A stretch of 64,000 nt of DNA from Tillandsia leiboldiana (GCA_029204045.2 CM055065.1:50869020-50933019); one strand, 5' to 3'. Positions 1-11,554 are shown, numbered from the stretch's first letter. The notes: a model not told the origin generated them from the letters alone. Numbers and translations: made by a program.

Positions 1-776
1 CCTTTTTAGCATTATCAATGATATCTTTAGTCAACCTTTTGACATCGAATGGCTCGGAGACGCAAACCCAAATTTGCAGATCAAAATCCTCCTGCACTCT
101 TTGATCATTGTACGCAATCTGAGCAAGAGTAGTCTTCCCAACCCCTCCGATGCCATAAATTGTTAGGACAGATAAGTTCTCTCTCTTTATTCTCTTGGCA
201 GGAACAGATGCAGTATTACTAGGTCCCGATCCATCACTCGACTGCAGCAGCAATCCAATCACCTTTTCTCGCTCCTCGTCGCGGCCGATCACATCTGATT
301 CTGAAACTAATGAGCTCGTTTCGCGCCTCGCTGACAGGCCATGCTGCTTTGACTCATCGTGCAAATTTAACATTCTGATCACCTTCTCCAACTCGGCGGC
401 GACGGTATCCAGCCTCCCTTGAATCTCCTTAACTTTGCCGGGTGCACGAAGAATCAAATTCTTTAAGAAACCGACAGTAAAAGAGAGGAGTTGCCTTGCC
501 TGACTGCTGCTGCTGCTGCTGTGCTGAGTTCCCTCCATCTTCTGCTGTAGCACCTGGTAGTCGAAATCGTCGATGAGGTCCTCGGCGTCGTAGTAGGCAT
601 CCTTGAGTTCGGTGAGGAGATTGGCGAGGTTGGTATCGTTGAAGCGCCACTGCTCGGCCTTGTCGATTAGGACACGGATCTTGGGAAGAGCAATCCGCAG
701 CCTGCAGAGGTCTGTCTTCCTCTACGGCGGATTGGAGTCTCCACTGCTCGGTCGCGGTCGATAGGAGCCACTCCAT
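1..776 (-). pseudogene. CC-NBS-LRR (RGA-type) resistance gene, 5' part, frameshifted, cut by window edge
   Basis: On the minus strand an ATG at 776 opens MEWLLSTATEQWRLQSAVEE, parallel to MEWALTNATDSW of the intact CNL at 4131-7685. After about 25 codons the homology moves to another frame: in the frame of LRIALPKIRVLID there is an in-frame TAG just upstream, so about one extra base separates start and body. The body then reads openly to base 1: the EDVID-type motif DAYYDAEDLIDDFDY, the linker ESDVIGRDEE, the P-loop YGIGGVGKTT (near 129-160) and RNBS-A IWVCVSEPFDVKRLTKDIIDNAK at the edge. Kinase-2, GLPL, MHD and LRRs would lie outside the window. As a family, CNLs are cytosolic ATP-binding immune receptors. 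The break could be a true mutation or an assembly error; otherwise the reading frame is well kept, so decay is recent. Confidence 0.8.
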
Positions 777-789
777 TTCCAATTGAGAT

Positions 790-1480
790 TTGAGATTCAG
801 ATCCCTCTTTTCTTACTCGCAACAAATTATCTTTTTCCTATCTTTAATTTGCAGGTCCTTCAGTTTAATTATTTCAATTAATCAAATAAAGACTTTTCTA
901 AATTATCTTTTTTTTCTTTTTCTTTTTTTCTTTTTTACTGAGAGAAGCAACGCATTTGCACGAAGGATAAGTAAAAGACGGCACCGGAATGCTGTCTTTC
1001 TTGTAGAGCGAGAAATTTCGAACTGAAAAGAAAAAAAGAAAATTCTTACTTCTCCCAAAGAGTTTCACACACAAAAAAATAGTTTGATTCTTCATATTGG
1101 GAGCAATTAGAAATGAAACAAATTGAATATGTTTCAGATAGTTGTATCCAATTTCCATGCTAGCAGTACACAATCTTCGTAAAAAATGATTAACAACAAT
1201 CAATTGCTCAATCTACGTGAAAGCATATATCCAAAGCAGCACAAAATAGTAGTCAAACCACAACCTGCAATAATTTAACAGTAACACCCATAACTAAAGT
1301 TTTCTAAGGCATTTTACGGCATCATATTAAGAAACACATTTACTACTCATGACTAACATATACACCATGAGTAGAAGCAGAAAGGAAACGACGTACAAGA
1401 ACGAACAGTCACGACCAGAACAACAAGCTTCGATTTCTACTGTCCAATATATAGATTGCACAAATTAAACCAACGCCTGC
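790..1480. repeat. Duplicated upstream flank of the CNL unit, copy 1
   Basis: This stretch upstream of the first minus-strand CNL matches 8290-9010 upstream of the second CNL. Shared landmarks include TTTCAATTAATCAAATAA, the poly-T tract, GAGTTTCACACACA, CTTCATATTGGGAGCA, GATTAACAACAATCAATTGC and ACATATACACCATGAGT. The match shows that the duplicated unit included promoter and 5' flank as well as coding sequence. No gene is seen in it. Confidence 0.85.
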
Positions 1481-1516
1481 AATTTTTTTTTTTTGATTAA
1501 CCACCAGGACAGAAAT

Positions 1517-1640
1517 TTATAACTTAACAACAGCAACGACTCTCCTTCCCAAGTCTTCGCATCGAGATTGCCGATTGCTGAATATTCTCGAATTCCGCTC
1601 TTTCCACGATTCCCAGCAAGCTGCGGTGAAGCAAACACCT
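1517..1640 (-). mobile_element. Decayed LINE (non-LTR retrotransposon) ORF2 C-terminal remnant
   Basis: The minus strand reads TAACWESWKERNSRIF followed by SRCEDLGRRVVAVVKL and a stop. The W-x-x-W-K-E-R-N-x-R-I-F signature is typical of the extreme C-terminus of plant LINE ORF2 and zf-RVT-type proteins. Nothing of the reverse transcriptase core is seen next to it. The assignment rests on one short motif. Confidence 0.5.
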
Positions 1641-1989
1641 GCAATATTAGATGAGAAAGTGCAAGTAAAAAAAGAAAATAATAGAAAAAATAGTGTACCA
1701 ATAAAGAAAAATAAAATGAAGCATGCAACCTTGCAGATCCCTCTTACTCCCTTGTACCTCACCAACAGATTCCTCTTTCAAAGCTGTGAATGGTAGTATA
1801 AAGCAAATGTGCCATTAAACCAAAAAAAAAAATGATTGAACTGCAACATAAACAGTAATAGGCTGAATTCTAAAAAGTTGGTTACAATTATTGAAAAGTA
1901 ACAATAAAAAAAATAAATTTATATATTTTAGGGTTAATTTCACTAGTACCCTTCAAAACACCCTCTCAACTGTTGATTCTCAACACCCA

Positions 1990-2262
1990 AAGTAGGGTAA
2001 TAAAGTAAAAGCGTGCTAAACCACGTAGAGGTAATTGAACATTTCCCAAAATTAAATTATCTAATGTAGAACAAGAAAAAGATGTTCGGAAGGAAAAGAA
2101 AAAAAAAAAGAAGAAGAGAGAAATAGGAGAAGCATTGTCACTCACCTAAATTAGCTGTCCATGAAAAATAGCACAAGGTTTGTCACCGTGACACCAGTCC
2201 ATTTAATTTATTCTGTGATCAAGAAATAAAATTGATACCAGTTAGAAAGCATGTCCGATTGA
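1990..2262. repeat. CNL-flank repeat, copy 1 (partner at 3900-4070)
   Basis: AGTAGGGTAATAAAGTAAAA, GCGTGCTAAACCACGTAGAG, the AAAGATGTTCGGAAGGAAAA block and, further on, GATACCAGTTAGAAAGCATG recur with few changes at 3900-4070, next to the 3' end of the intact CNL. About 110 bp of extra sequence (near 2110-2220) interrupts this copy. It marks an old duplication boundary in the CNL cluster. Confidence 0.8.
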
Positions 2263-2264
2263 AT

Positions 2265-3895
2265 GTTCTAATAGCGTAGATCATATCTAATGGAGTAGAT
2301 CGTCCAATTGAATGTCCGATAATCGAAAACAACTTATAAACTCTGAGACCTCCGTACTTTCGAAAACATAGGAGCCTTGCTCTATGGAGTTCCAAAAAAT
2401 TATGACTGTCTTAATAGCACACAATAGCAAATTGTATTCCAAGATTATCTAATGAGGTTATATAATAAAAAAAATTTCATTATATATTCTAAACAAATAC
2501 TTTTACATCATTTAAGCAAAACCAAATAAGAAATCAAATAACTAATGAGAAACTTACACATTAAATTGGTAAATTAATGTGTTCCAATATGTCTTAATGA
2601 CATTATAGTATAAAATAGCAAGTTAAAATTTATTAATATATATTTTTATACATAAAAAAAAATTTAGAGTAGGAAAAAAATCATAATTATGTTTAAATTT
2701 TTTTAATTATTATATTATTTTAAATGATATTAAAAGTTATACAAACAATAAGAAATTTTTTTTTTTTTTTTCTCATATAAGGAATAATCACATAAGTCAA
2801 GAATGAAGATAGTGATATTATAGTATTTAATTCTTTCCTTTTTTTTATTAGATTTTAAATGTACAATTAAATTGACACGCACTGCACTTTCAATTTTTGT
2901 TAATAAAAATTTATTAAATTGATTTATTCTTAAATATTTGAATTATATTTTTGGAAAAAAAAACTTAAAAATTATGGTTTTGCACTATTGTAAGTTTTAT
3001 ACTTATATTTAAATATGAACTTTACTATCTTTCTTTTATACTCTTTATAGAAATTCTTTTTTTTTTTTTTTTTTTTTTTTTATCTCTACATATGTCAATC
3101 TATATGCAACTGCATCTATTTAAAATGGGCTATATATTCTTAACTGCATTTAATTCTATTTATTGGCTTTTTAATAAGGCATAATGAACAATTTTTATTT
3201 TTTTTCAGTTTTGAAAAAGAATAGTCCATATTTCATCAGTTAATGACAATTATGATTAATCTTTTCATTTAAATTTTCGGTTTTGAAAATGATAGTTTTA
3301 AAAACTGAACTTTATTTCATCGAAGTAATGACAATTATATAAAATCAATCAAATCTTATTATATATTAGCTCTTTTAAATTTTTCACTAATGGCCATTTT
3401 TTCCCCCCTCCAATTGTCGGTGTTTTCTAATAATTTTTTCATCTCGCACATTATTATTTTTTCGTTTGAGAACGTCATTTTTTTAACATTATTTTTTATT
3501 AAAAAAGGTTTAACCAATTTTTTTTCTTTTCCTTATACTTTTTTTTGTACCGTTTACATTTGTCATTTTCCAATTATAGCTCCAAAAGAGTAAAAGTAAA
3601 AATTTATATTTGAAATTAAAGAATAACAAACAGATGCAATTTTCTGTGAGTTCATAACTAGAAATTTAAAAAATTTCGATACAATTATATTTATTAATTT
3701 CATATTCTAAATAGTGTTTATGAATTGAAAATTAATATCATATTAGAATATTTTAAATTTAATCTGAAAATCTTTTCAAAATAATAATTAATACAGCAAT
3801 ATTGAATTCAAATATCAAGCTCTATTTTATAAAAAAAAAAAAAAAAAAAAAATTAAAATTATAATTTTAAAATATTCGTGTATTGCATGGGCTAC
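2265..3895. other. AT-rich intergenic DNA, no gene seen
   Basis: Very AT-rich sequence with poly-T and poly-A tracts (near 2757-2771, 3057-3080 and 3832-3852). The short open frames have low-complexity F/I/S/K composition and no recognisable domain. Confidence 0.6.
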
Positions 3896-3899
3896 TTGC

Positions 3900-4070
3900 T
3901 AGTAGGGTAATAAAATGAAAGCGCGCTAAACCACATAGAGGTAATTGAAGCTTTCCCAAAATTAAATCATCTAATATAGAATAAGAAAAAGATGTTTGGA
4001 AGGAAAAGAAGAAAAAAGAAAGAAATAAATAAAAATGATACCAGTTAGAAAGCATGTCAAGCTTGACGTG
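3900..4070. repeat. CNL-flank repeat, copy 2
   Basis: Partner of 1990-2262. It lies just beyond the stop codon of the minus-strand CNL, so it is part of that gene's 3' flank. Confidence 0.8.
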
Positions 4071-4130
4071 AGAGACAAGAATGAAATAAATAAATATACA
4101 AATATGGTAGATTGAGAAGCACCAAGAAAA

Positions 4131-7100
4131 TTACGCGTACCTGACTTCAATTCTACTATTCTCTGCTTTGAGCTTTTCTAATTGCTCCTTCAACATTGGA
4201 TGGCATCTGAAGAAAGATAACTGTCTCAAGGAGGTAGGCAGACCCCTCTCTGGTAGTGAGTTGATCTCGGGACAATCTTGAATCCATAATACTTGTAGGG
4301 AAGTCAGGCCATGCAGCCAGGTTGGAAGTGATTTGATATTGGGACAACTAGCAAAGTTTAGGTGTTTGAGTGATGCAAGGATTTGCAACCATTCCTCGTC
4401 CTCTCCAACAAACATTGTAGGCTCAGAAGACGACCATATATGAAGAGAGGATAATGAGTTTCTTAGGAATGGTAGTTTAAGAAGGGAGGTGTCGTCAATG
4501 CGTACATCAGATAACGACCCACTCTTTCCCTGCATTGTAGCATCAAAATTTAATTGCCCTGCTTCTGCAAGCTTTGGACATTTTACAATGCTCAGACAGT
4601 TTAGAGATGAGAGAAACTCCGGTCCACCTAAAGATTTAAACTCTGGGCAGCTCCTAATAGACATATCCCGGAGGGATGTCAAGTGACGCAACACTTGCCC
4701 CCGAAGGGATACTAAATGCTGACAATTGCTTATATCTAGTGTTTCAAGAGAGGTAAGGTTCTCCAGACAATTGGGAAGCGACTTTTCAAGCTCACCACAT
4801 GATCCTATTTTCATACGCAAGATGGAAGCAGGTAATTCCAGTCTCCTTTGGCAGGTGAGTTTCGGGCAATCGATTATTGCCAATTCCTCAAGATAGACAA
4901 AGTCTTTAAATCTTTCTGTTGGAAGTGACACTAGCTCTTCACAATATTCGATATGTAAGATTTTGATAACTGGTAAGTAGTCCGGCGACAACCAATTTTC
5001 AATACTTTTTATTTTTCGGCACCGTTGTATGGATAATGTAGAAAGAGATGAGCTCTTTATACTGTCATTACCTTCTTTAGTTCTAGCTTCATCAGTTGAC
5101 CCTTCAGCCCATAATTTGGGAAGTACGTCCAGACCCACATTGAATAGAAATAGCTCTTTGAGCAAAGGATGCAGACACGGTAGTTCCGCAAGATTGGGAC
5201 AATATTTAATGTGGAGTACACTTAGGTGAGGTAAAATTTGTGGCTGCAGCCAACTTGGAGATTTGTTACCATCATAGCATTTGATTTCCAACTTCTTGAG
5301 ATTCAAATGCGGCCGGAGGCCTTCAAGCACCTCCGTATCAGAGACAATGTTGTCATACACAGAGCTAGTTTCTCTCAAATCAGACCAATGTAGAACCAAC
5401 TCATCCAAGTGTTCCTTGTTGTATAATTTGGCTTGACGAGCATCTTCCCTACTCTCAACATTTTCAAGACATGTAATGCGTAACTTTCCATGAAGTTGCA
5501 TCAAATCCTTTAGTTCTCCAATTCCATGGCCGTGCTCCTTTAGGACTTTAAATTCCGGCAAACTTCTAAGAGAAGTCAGCTTCCCAATTTCATCTATCAT
5601 ACAATACGTACCATTTTCAATATATAGTTTCGACAAGTTAGTCAACTTCGTAAATTCTTTAGGAAAACTCTCGAATTTATTCCAATTTGCAGCCAAAACT
5701 TGTAGATTATACAGGCGACCAAGTGATTCCGGTAACCTTCGGATACCATTGTGGGATATATCAAGGTAACGAAGATGTTTTAAATTGCTAATGTTCTCAG
5801 GCAACTCTTTGATGTTACAATGATTTATTATAAGTAGCCGAATATTTCTCAGTTGATCGAACCAGCATCTAATTGCAGAACTTATAAAGTTAGGCTGCAA
5901 ATTTTGGGAGAACTGAGAAGAATTCTTTGGGATTAATAAAAGCGACCGCAATTTACTGTAGCTGCTTAACTCCTTCAACCAACTTGTTTCCAGGTTAGGG
6001 GGGTTCCATATTGACATATGACGAATAGTAGACGGGATTCTTTGTTGGCATTTATCATTTTGTATCAGGATAGCTTCATTCTCACTTTGTATCATGATAG
6101 CTTCATTCTTTAAAACTGATTGCGCTAGATCATGCATTAAATCATGAATTACATAGCTACTCAATTCTTTTGGTGAAAATGGCTGAAAGAAGGACCTGGT
6201 TGTTAGCTCACGCAAGTAGCTAGTTCCCACGATGTGCAGTGGCATGTTTTCTTTAGGTGCAATGAACCCTTGCGCAATCCAAATATCGAGTAGTCGATCT
6301 TCAGTGAATTTATAGTCTTTGGGAAAGATCGAACAAAGTGAGAAACAGTGCTTCAAATGTGGCGGGAGATATTGATAGCTCAATCGGAGGGCCGGCAGGA
6401 TGTCATTTTCCATCTGTGGCAGCTCCCATATTTCACTGTTCATGATCGTCCTCCAGTGTCCCACATCCATGTCCAAATTCAACAAGCTTCCCACAGTTTT
6501 TGCAGCTAACGGAGATCCCTTCAACTTGCTAATAATTTTTCTACCAATGGCTTTTAACTCATGATTGACTTCTGAGTCCTCAAGAAGACCGAAGGCGTAT
6601 CTCTTGAACAACTGCCAATAAGAATCATCTGATAAGCCCCCTAAATGGACGGAATTCATTGCGCCCATTATGTCGGCGACTTTTTGAGACCGAGTGGTTG
6701 CAATGATCATGCTTCCTCGATGTGTGTTCCTCAACGGTGCATAAAACTTATCCCATGTCGTTCTATCCTCATTCCACACATCATCGAGGACAAGAAGAAA
6801 CCTCGTCAGTGACATCATTTTGTTCAGCAACACTTGAAGGGAATTTAAGTTCCTGCCGTCAGTTCGGTACTCGCTTTCTGTCATCTCTTTAATTTGCCTC
6901 CCATTTCTCGCATTGTCTATGATCTCTTTAGTCAGCTTTCCCTCATCAAAAGGGTCGGAGACGCAAACCCAAATTTTCAGCAGAAAATGTGCGCTCACCC
7001 TCGGATCGTTGTAGACAAGCTGAGCCAAGGTAGTCTTTCCCATCCCTCCGATGCCGACGATGGGCAGAACAGACACATTCTCCCTCTTTCTCCTCTTAGC

Positions 7101-7685
7101 AGGGGCGGACATCCTATCACTACTGCCACTATCATCATCATTACTTGGTCCAGAACCATCAGCCGATTGCAGCAGCAATGCGATCACCTTCTCCAGCTCC
7201 TCGTCGCGGCCGATCACGTCTGACTCGGTAACAAACGAGCTCGTCTCACGTTCCGCGGACACGCCGTACCGCTTCGGCTCGTCGTGCAGATTCAACAGCA
7301 CGATCACCTTCTGCAGATCGGCGGAAACAGCATCCAGCCTGCCTTGTATCTCCTTGATTTGGTCCGAAACGGCAGCAATCCAATTCCTGAATAAAGTAAC
7401 AGAAGAAGAGAGCAGACGACTTGCCTGGCCTTGCTGGTCGCCGTCGATCTTCTGCTGCAGTTCGTGGTAGGCGAAGTCGTCGATGAGGTCCTCCGCGTCG
7501 TAGTAGGCATCCTTGAGTTTGGTCAGCAGCTCTTCGAGGTCGGGATTTCTGATTAAGCGCCAGTGGTCGGCCCTGTCGATGAGGACGCGGATCGCGGGCA
7601 GACTGTCGTGCAGCCGGCGGAGGTCGCCCGGGATGGCGGAGTGCTGCTTCCAGCTGTCGGTGGCGTTCGTTAGGGCCCACTCCAT
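4131..7685 (-). CDS. CC-NBS-LRR disease-resistance protein (RGA-like CNL), intact single exon
   Basis: 1184-residue uninterrupted frame, a usual length for RGA-type CNLs. I take the ATG at 7685 (MEWALTNATDSW) because the neighbouring paralogue starts the same way; the frame can be extended to 7733 only through a GTG. Domains in order: Rx-type coiled coil (about 1-125) with EDVID-type DAYYDAEDLIDDFAY; linker with SDVIGRDEE; NB-ARC with P-loop GIGGMGKTT (211-219), RNBS-A IWVCVSDPFDE, kinase-2 LLVLDDVW (about 297-304), RNBS-B SMIIATTRS, GLPL-type KLKGSPLAAKT (about 387-396), RNBS-D CFSLCSIFPKDY and DLMHD (515-519); then more than 15 leucine-rich repeats to the end. All nucleotide-binding motifs are present, including the tryptophan after kinase-2 usual for CNLs. 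The family acts as an ATP/ADP switch in the cytosol or at membranes, triggering immunity on pathogen perception. The ligand is not predictable. Confidence 0.95.
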   Translation of the reverse strand: MEWALTNATDSWKQHSAIPGDLRRLHDSLPAIRVLIDRADHWRLIRNPDLEELLTKLKDAYYDAEDLIDDFAYHELQQKIDGDQQGQASRLLSSSVTLFRNWIAAVSDQIKEIQGRLDAVSADLQKVIVLLNLHDEPKRYGVSAERETSSFVTESDVIGRDEELEKVIALLLQSADGSGPSNDDDSGSSDRMSAPAKRRKRENVSVLPIVGIGGMGKTTLAQLVYNDPRVSAHFLLKIWVCVSDPFDEGKLTKEIIDNARNGRQIKEMTESEYRTDGRNLNSLQVLLNKMMSLTRFLLVLDDVWNEDRTTWDKFYAPLRNTHRGSMIIATTRSQKVADIMGAMNSVHLGGLSDDSYWQLFKRYAFGLLEDSEVNHELKAIGRKIISKLKGSPLAAKTVGSLLNLDMDVGHWRTIMNSEIWELPQMENDILPALRLSYQYLPPHLKHCFSLCSIFPKDYKFTEDRLLDIWIAQGFIAPKENMPLHIVGTSYLRELTTRSFFQPFSPKELSSYVIHDLMHDLAQSVLKNEAIMIQSENEAILIQNDKCQQRIPSTIRHMSIWNPPNLETSWLKELSSYSKLRSLLLIPKNSSQFSQNLQPNFISSAIRCWFDQLRNIRLLIINHCNIKELPENISNLKHLRYLDISHNGIRRLPESLGRLYNLQVLAANWNKFESFPKEFTKLTNLSKLYIENGTYCMIDEIGKLTSLRSLPEFKVLKEHGHGIGELKDLMQLHGKLRITCLENVESREDARQAKLYNKEHLDELVLHWSDLRETSSVYDNIVSDTEVLEGLRPHLNLKKLEIKCYDGNKSPSWLQPQILPHLSVLHIKYCPNLAELPCLHPLLKELFLFNVGLDVLPKLWAEGSTDEARTKEGNDSIKSSSLSTLSIQRCRKIKSIENWLSPDYLPVIKILHIEYCEELVSLPTERFKDFVYLEELAIIDCPKLTCQRRLELPASILRMKIGSCGELEKSLPNCLENLTSLETLDISNCQHLVSLRGQVLRHLTSLRDMSIRSCPEFKSLGGPEFLSSLNCLSIVKCPKLAEAGQLNFDATMQGKSGSLSDVRIDDTSLLKLPFLRNSLSSLHIWSSSEPTMFVGEDEEWLQILASLKHLNFASCPNIKSLPTWLHGLTSLQVLWIQDCPEINSLPERGLPTSLRQLSFFRCHPMLKEQLEKLKAENSRIEVRYA

Positions 7686-7892
7686 ATTTCTAGTTGAGAT
7701 CGATCGAGAAGCGTACTGTCTCTTCTTGCTCACAGCAGATTAATTAAGCATACCAAAGAGTGGAGTGTGTGAAAGGGAATTGTGAGTAAGAAGAATCATT
7801 CACACCACAAAATAATAGGGAAAAAAGAAAATAACGACTTGACTTTAGAAAATAATAGAATGCATCTAAACTATCCCTATTGAATATTTGAA

Positions 7893-8073
7893 GGGCATTG
7901 CTATCTGTGCACCCCCGTGATGATGTACATCTTACACCCCACTCTATTCTGAGGTGGAATAAATTTTATCCGTCATATCGAGTGACGAGTAAAATTCACC
8001 CCATTCCATCCACCCCAGAATGAAATGAAGTATAAGATATACACCCCCAAGGGATGTACATTTAATTTTTCCC
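7893..8073. mobile_element. Mutator-type foldback MITE, copy 1
   Basis: 181 bp element with inverted ends (GGGCATTGCTATCTGTGCAC on the left, CATTTAATTTTTCCC on the right) and internal near-palindromic TGTACATCTTACACCCC arms. The 9 bp target duplication ATATTTGAA lies at 7884-7892 and 8074-8082. It sits about 200 bp upstream of the CNL start. Confidence 0.85.
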
Positions 8074-8289
8074 ATATTTGAATGGCTTAGTTTTTTCCAT
8101 ATTTGAATGGCTGATAAGTGATGGTGCTGATTCTGAGCACAAAAATTTTCTGAACGCGATTGCGCATGCACTTCATAGAATAAAATAAATGGAAAAGTTC
8201 CCAAAAGGCTAAAAATAATTGGACCCACCAAATCCAATTATGTAGGACAACGTGGCCCACAATTAAGACTTTAATTCGATAGAGAGGTG

Positions 8290-8349
8290 CTGGTAGATCT
8301 TTTTAGACTTAAATTATTTCAATCAATCAAATAAGGACTTCTTTAAATT

Positions 8350-8400
<51 letters not shown>

Positions 8401-9010
8401 TGAGAGCATTTGAATAATTAAAAGACGCCAACTGAAATGCCGTGTTTCTTGTCCGCAAGTACTTTGCAGTTAAATCTCCAAACTAGTCTCAAAAGTTTTG
8501 AGCCGGAGAAAGATGATATTATTTGAATTGAAAAAATAAAAAAAGGCATACTTCTCCAAAAGAGTTTCACACACACGAAAAAAATAGTTTCGAATCATAA
8601 TGTTTTGATCCTTCATATTGGGAGCACTTAGAAATGAAGCAGATTGAATATGTATCAGATTGCCGTATTCAATTTCCTTGCTAGTAGTTCACAATCTCTG
8701 TAAAAAATGATTAACAACAATCAATTGCTCAATCCACATGAAGCTGCACAATATAGTAGTCGAATCGCCACCTGCGATAATTTTACAGTAACACCCATAA
8801 CTAAAGTTTCATAAGGTATTTTACAGCCTCATAGAAGATGAGTTCCGTTCATTTCTCGAACAAGTTAAGAAACACATTATTGAGTACTCATGACTAACAT
8901 ATACACCATGAGTCCATGATTTGAAACAGAAAGGAAACTAAATACAAGAACGAACAGTCGTGACCATATCAACAAGCTTCGATTTCTACCATCCAATATA
9001 TAGATTGAAT
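8290..9010. repeat. Duplicated upstream flank of the CNL unit, copy 2
   Basis: Matches 790-1480 (see there). It contains a much longer poly-T tract (about 8353-8397) than copy 1. Together the pairs place the duplicated CNL units about 7.5 kb apart. Confidence 0.85.
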
Positions 9011-9344
9011 AAATTACACCATACACATTGAGTACTCAAAGGTGGAGCAGTAAGAGGAGGGGAGTTAGTGACAATCGCTGCCGCATGGTGGTTCATCTAG
9101 CTGGAGCGAAACAAAAAAATTTAAAAAAATTTGAAAAAAACAACGGGTTGCCAACTCTCTGAGATTTGCTCTGTCAGGGATTTATGGGGACTACACTGCC
9201 GCTAGCTTCTTTTTTTTTTTCTCCTGAGGCCCAGTTGCCTTCTTCTGTAGCCCAATTGAAACAGAGCTCTAAAACTCAAAAAACTAAGTTCCAGACCAAT
9301 TCGGAAGCCGGGAATAGGGATTCGGGGGTCCGAATTGACTTTTG

Positions 9345-10140
9345 AAGGGTCCATTTAAAGAATTCTCCTCTTGAGGTATTGGACATACAAAATTTTCCCA
9401 AACTCAGCAGCAAAAGGAAATTGGTCTTGCCATCATCGATGTTGTTACTTAAAATAGATTCTTGCGGTGATCTAGACCAAGTCACTTCCCAGTTGCCTAC
9501 AAAATCTGACATCTCTCCCAAATAGAATGCCTGCCAGGAAATGTGTTGGGTAACTTGACAACTCTTAAGTTATTAAAGATAGCGAACTGTCCAAAGCTAA
9601 GGTTTTTAGGCAGATCGGACGCACTTACATCACTCAAATTCGTGAAATATTTCAGACTGCCCTGGGCTTACAGAATTCGAGCCATTGATGTCTGTCAAAA
9701 AAGTGTCGACAGAGGAAGATACATCGGTGCTGGAGTTGGTCATTGACAACACTGCACTTCTCCAACTTTCATTTTTCAGAACTTTGTTGACCTCCACCAT
9801 GTCTCTTGAAATCCTGAGATCCTCTGAAAGTCTGATGTCCGTTGGAGGGGACGAGGACTGGGCGCAAATCCTCAAATCGCTTCATTGTTTATCGTTTGAA
9901 TGCTGTTCTTATCTCAAATCATACTGCCAGCTTGGTTCCACAGCTTGACTTCCTTGCAAGAGTTGATAACAAATGATTGCCCTGAGATCGTCTTACTGAC
10001 GAGCCTGCCTACCACCCTGGAATACTTATACTTTCCAACTGCAATTCAGTGTTGACAGAGCAGCTGAAAATGCATGAAGCAGCGATACAGCAGCGTCGAT
10101 CTCATAGATTTGCAGCAGGTCCTTCTAACACCGTCATTTA
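9345..10140 (+). pseudogene. CNL C-terminal LRR remnant
   Basis: Broken plus-strand LRR coding sequence collinear with the C-terminus of the CNL at 28537. Frame pieces read LEVLDIQNFPKLSSKRKLVL, then LPSCLQNLTSL, LGNLTTLKLLKIANCPKLRF, LELVIDNTALLQLSFFRTLL, LMSVGGDEDWAQILKSLHCL and VLTEQLKMHE, spread over all three frames with stops. No NB-ARC is present upstream; the left end merges into unrelated DNA. It is a 3' relic of a third CNL, in the opposite orientation to its neighbours. Confidence 0.85.
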
Positions 10141-10636
10141 GGTATGTAAATCCTTCTGTTCCTTGCCACTCGAGTCCAGATATAGTAGATGATTCTTAAT
10201 CTGATTACTTTTTCGTACTTTAATCGATAACAGATGGAATCATCTGAAATCATGACTACCAATTTTATAGATTTTAATTATTTCTGCTGCTTCTTTCCGT
10301 TACAGCAATGGCAAGGGATGTAATGATATATATTTTGTATTTCTGTATTCATTCTGTTTATTTTACTGTTTTATTTTGTAAAACAGAAATGTTTTCGTAC
10401 TGCCAAGAGCAATGAAGGAGGTTGTATGTTCCATTTGATTTACCTGCTCAGACTTTATCCCTTTTTTTTTTTATCCTCAACTTGCTTGATGCAGTTAAAC
10501 TATTAAACATGGTGGTTGTTGTTGCTGTTGTTTAATCAACCCTGGTTGGATTTATTGATCAAGACTTTTTCTGTTGTTATATTTTTTGGGATGCTTATAA
10601 GGATATTAAAATAGAAATGTGTTAAATATACATTAT

Positions 10637-10808
10637 GAGCAATGCTATCTGTACACCCCGAAGGGGTGTACATCATACACCTCCATCATTTTAATGGTGG
10701 CGATACTTTTTACGGGTCACATCAAGTGACCCATCATCACACCCCCACCCTTAGATGGGTGGGGTGTATGATGTACACCCCGAAAGGGGTGTACACATAG
10801 CATTTTCC
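10637..10808. mobile_element. Mutator-type foldback MITE, copy 2
   Basis: 172 bp with ends GAGCAATGCTATCTGTACAC and, at the right end, TGTACACATAGCATTTTCC. The perfect 9 bp duplication ATACATTAT is at 10628-10636 and 10809-10817. Almost the whole element folds on itself (GTACACCCCGAAGGGGTGTA near the left end, GTACACCCCGAAAGGGGTGT near the right). Confidence 0.92.
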
Positions 10809-10817
10809 ATACATTAT

Positions 10818-11550
10818 CTTTAGAAACAGAGACTTTATTTTTCTGATTCTCTGATGGATATAATTGAAGCTTTTATAGCAAGGTTTTTTTTTTCTTTTTT
10901 CTGGTAGGGTTAAGAACTCTCTATGAAGTTCTCTAATATATTTATTGTTTTATAATATGAATAGCAAACTACATAAGCATTCAAGCGATTTTCCTCCTGT
11001 AACAATGTTACTTTCATTCGGGAGCTGCATATTGTTACTTTCATTCGGGAGCTGCATATGTGCTGGCATATGCAACTGCAGGTTCTTTAGAACACCGACA
11101 AGCACAAGGAAAGGAATCAAGGACAAGTGAAAATGAAGAATGTTTGGAAGCTGCCAATTAGCCCTCTTCTGTAACAAAAAAAGATGCAGAAAACATGAAT
11201 TTCACTGAAAGAATGTTTCATCCTTTCAAAGATTCATATTTGAACAACACTAAGCTAACAAATGTTAGGATATCCAAATGAAAATGAAACAAATAGGTAA
11301 GATACCCAAAATGACAATTGTTATAAACTACAAAAATCCGAATTTAATTTTATGTAACTAATCAAAAATTAAAGAATAGGCCACTACAATTTGGGCACTT
11401 GTTCGAATTCTACTGTCCTAACAGAACCTCTGGACTGAAAACACATCCAAAAGGTCGCAAAATCTTGCCATTCCATCGAACGAGATCTCAGCTTCATCTT
11501 CAGTCAAAATTTTCTGCAATAAATCTAAAGATAATAATATAAATGAAAAG
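10818..11550. other. Intergenic; probable 3' UTR of the DTW gene at its right end
   Basis: No coding sequence seen apart from a tandem CTTTCATTCGGGAGCTGCAT (near 11012-11057). On the minus strand a TTTATTGCAG acceptor-like site near 11515 is followed by sequence free of coding signal, which could be a spliced 3' UTR exon of the DTW gene. That is inference only. Confidence 0.4.
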
Positions 11551-11554
11551 GTAA

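Noticed and set aside
7686..7733. N-terminal extension of the CNL by 16 residues
   Set aside because: It would start with GTG, not ATG; the paralogue begins at the position equivalent to the ATG at 7685.
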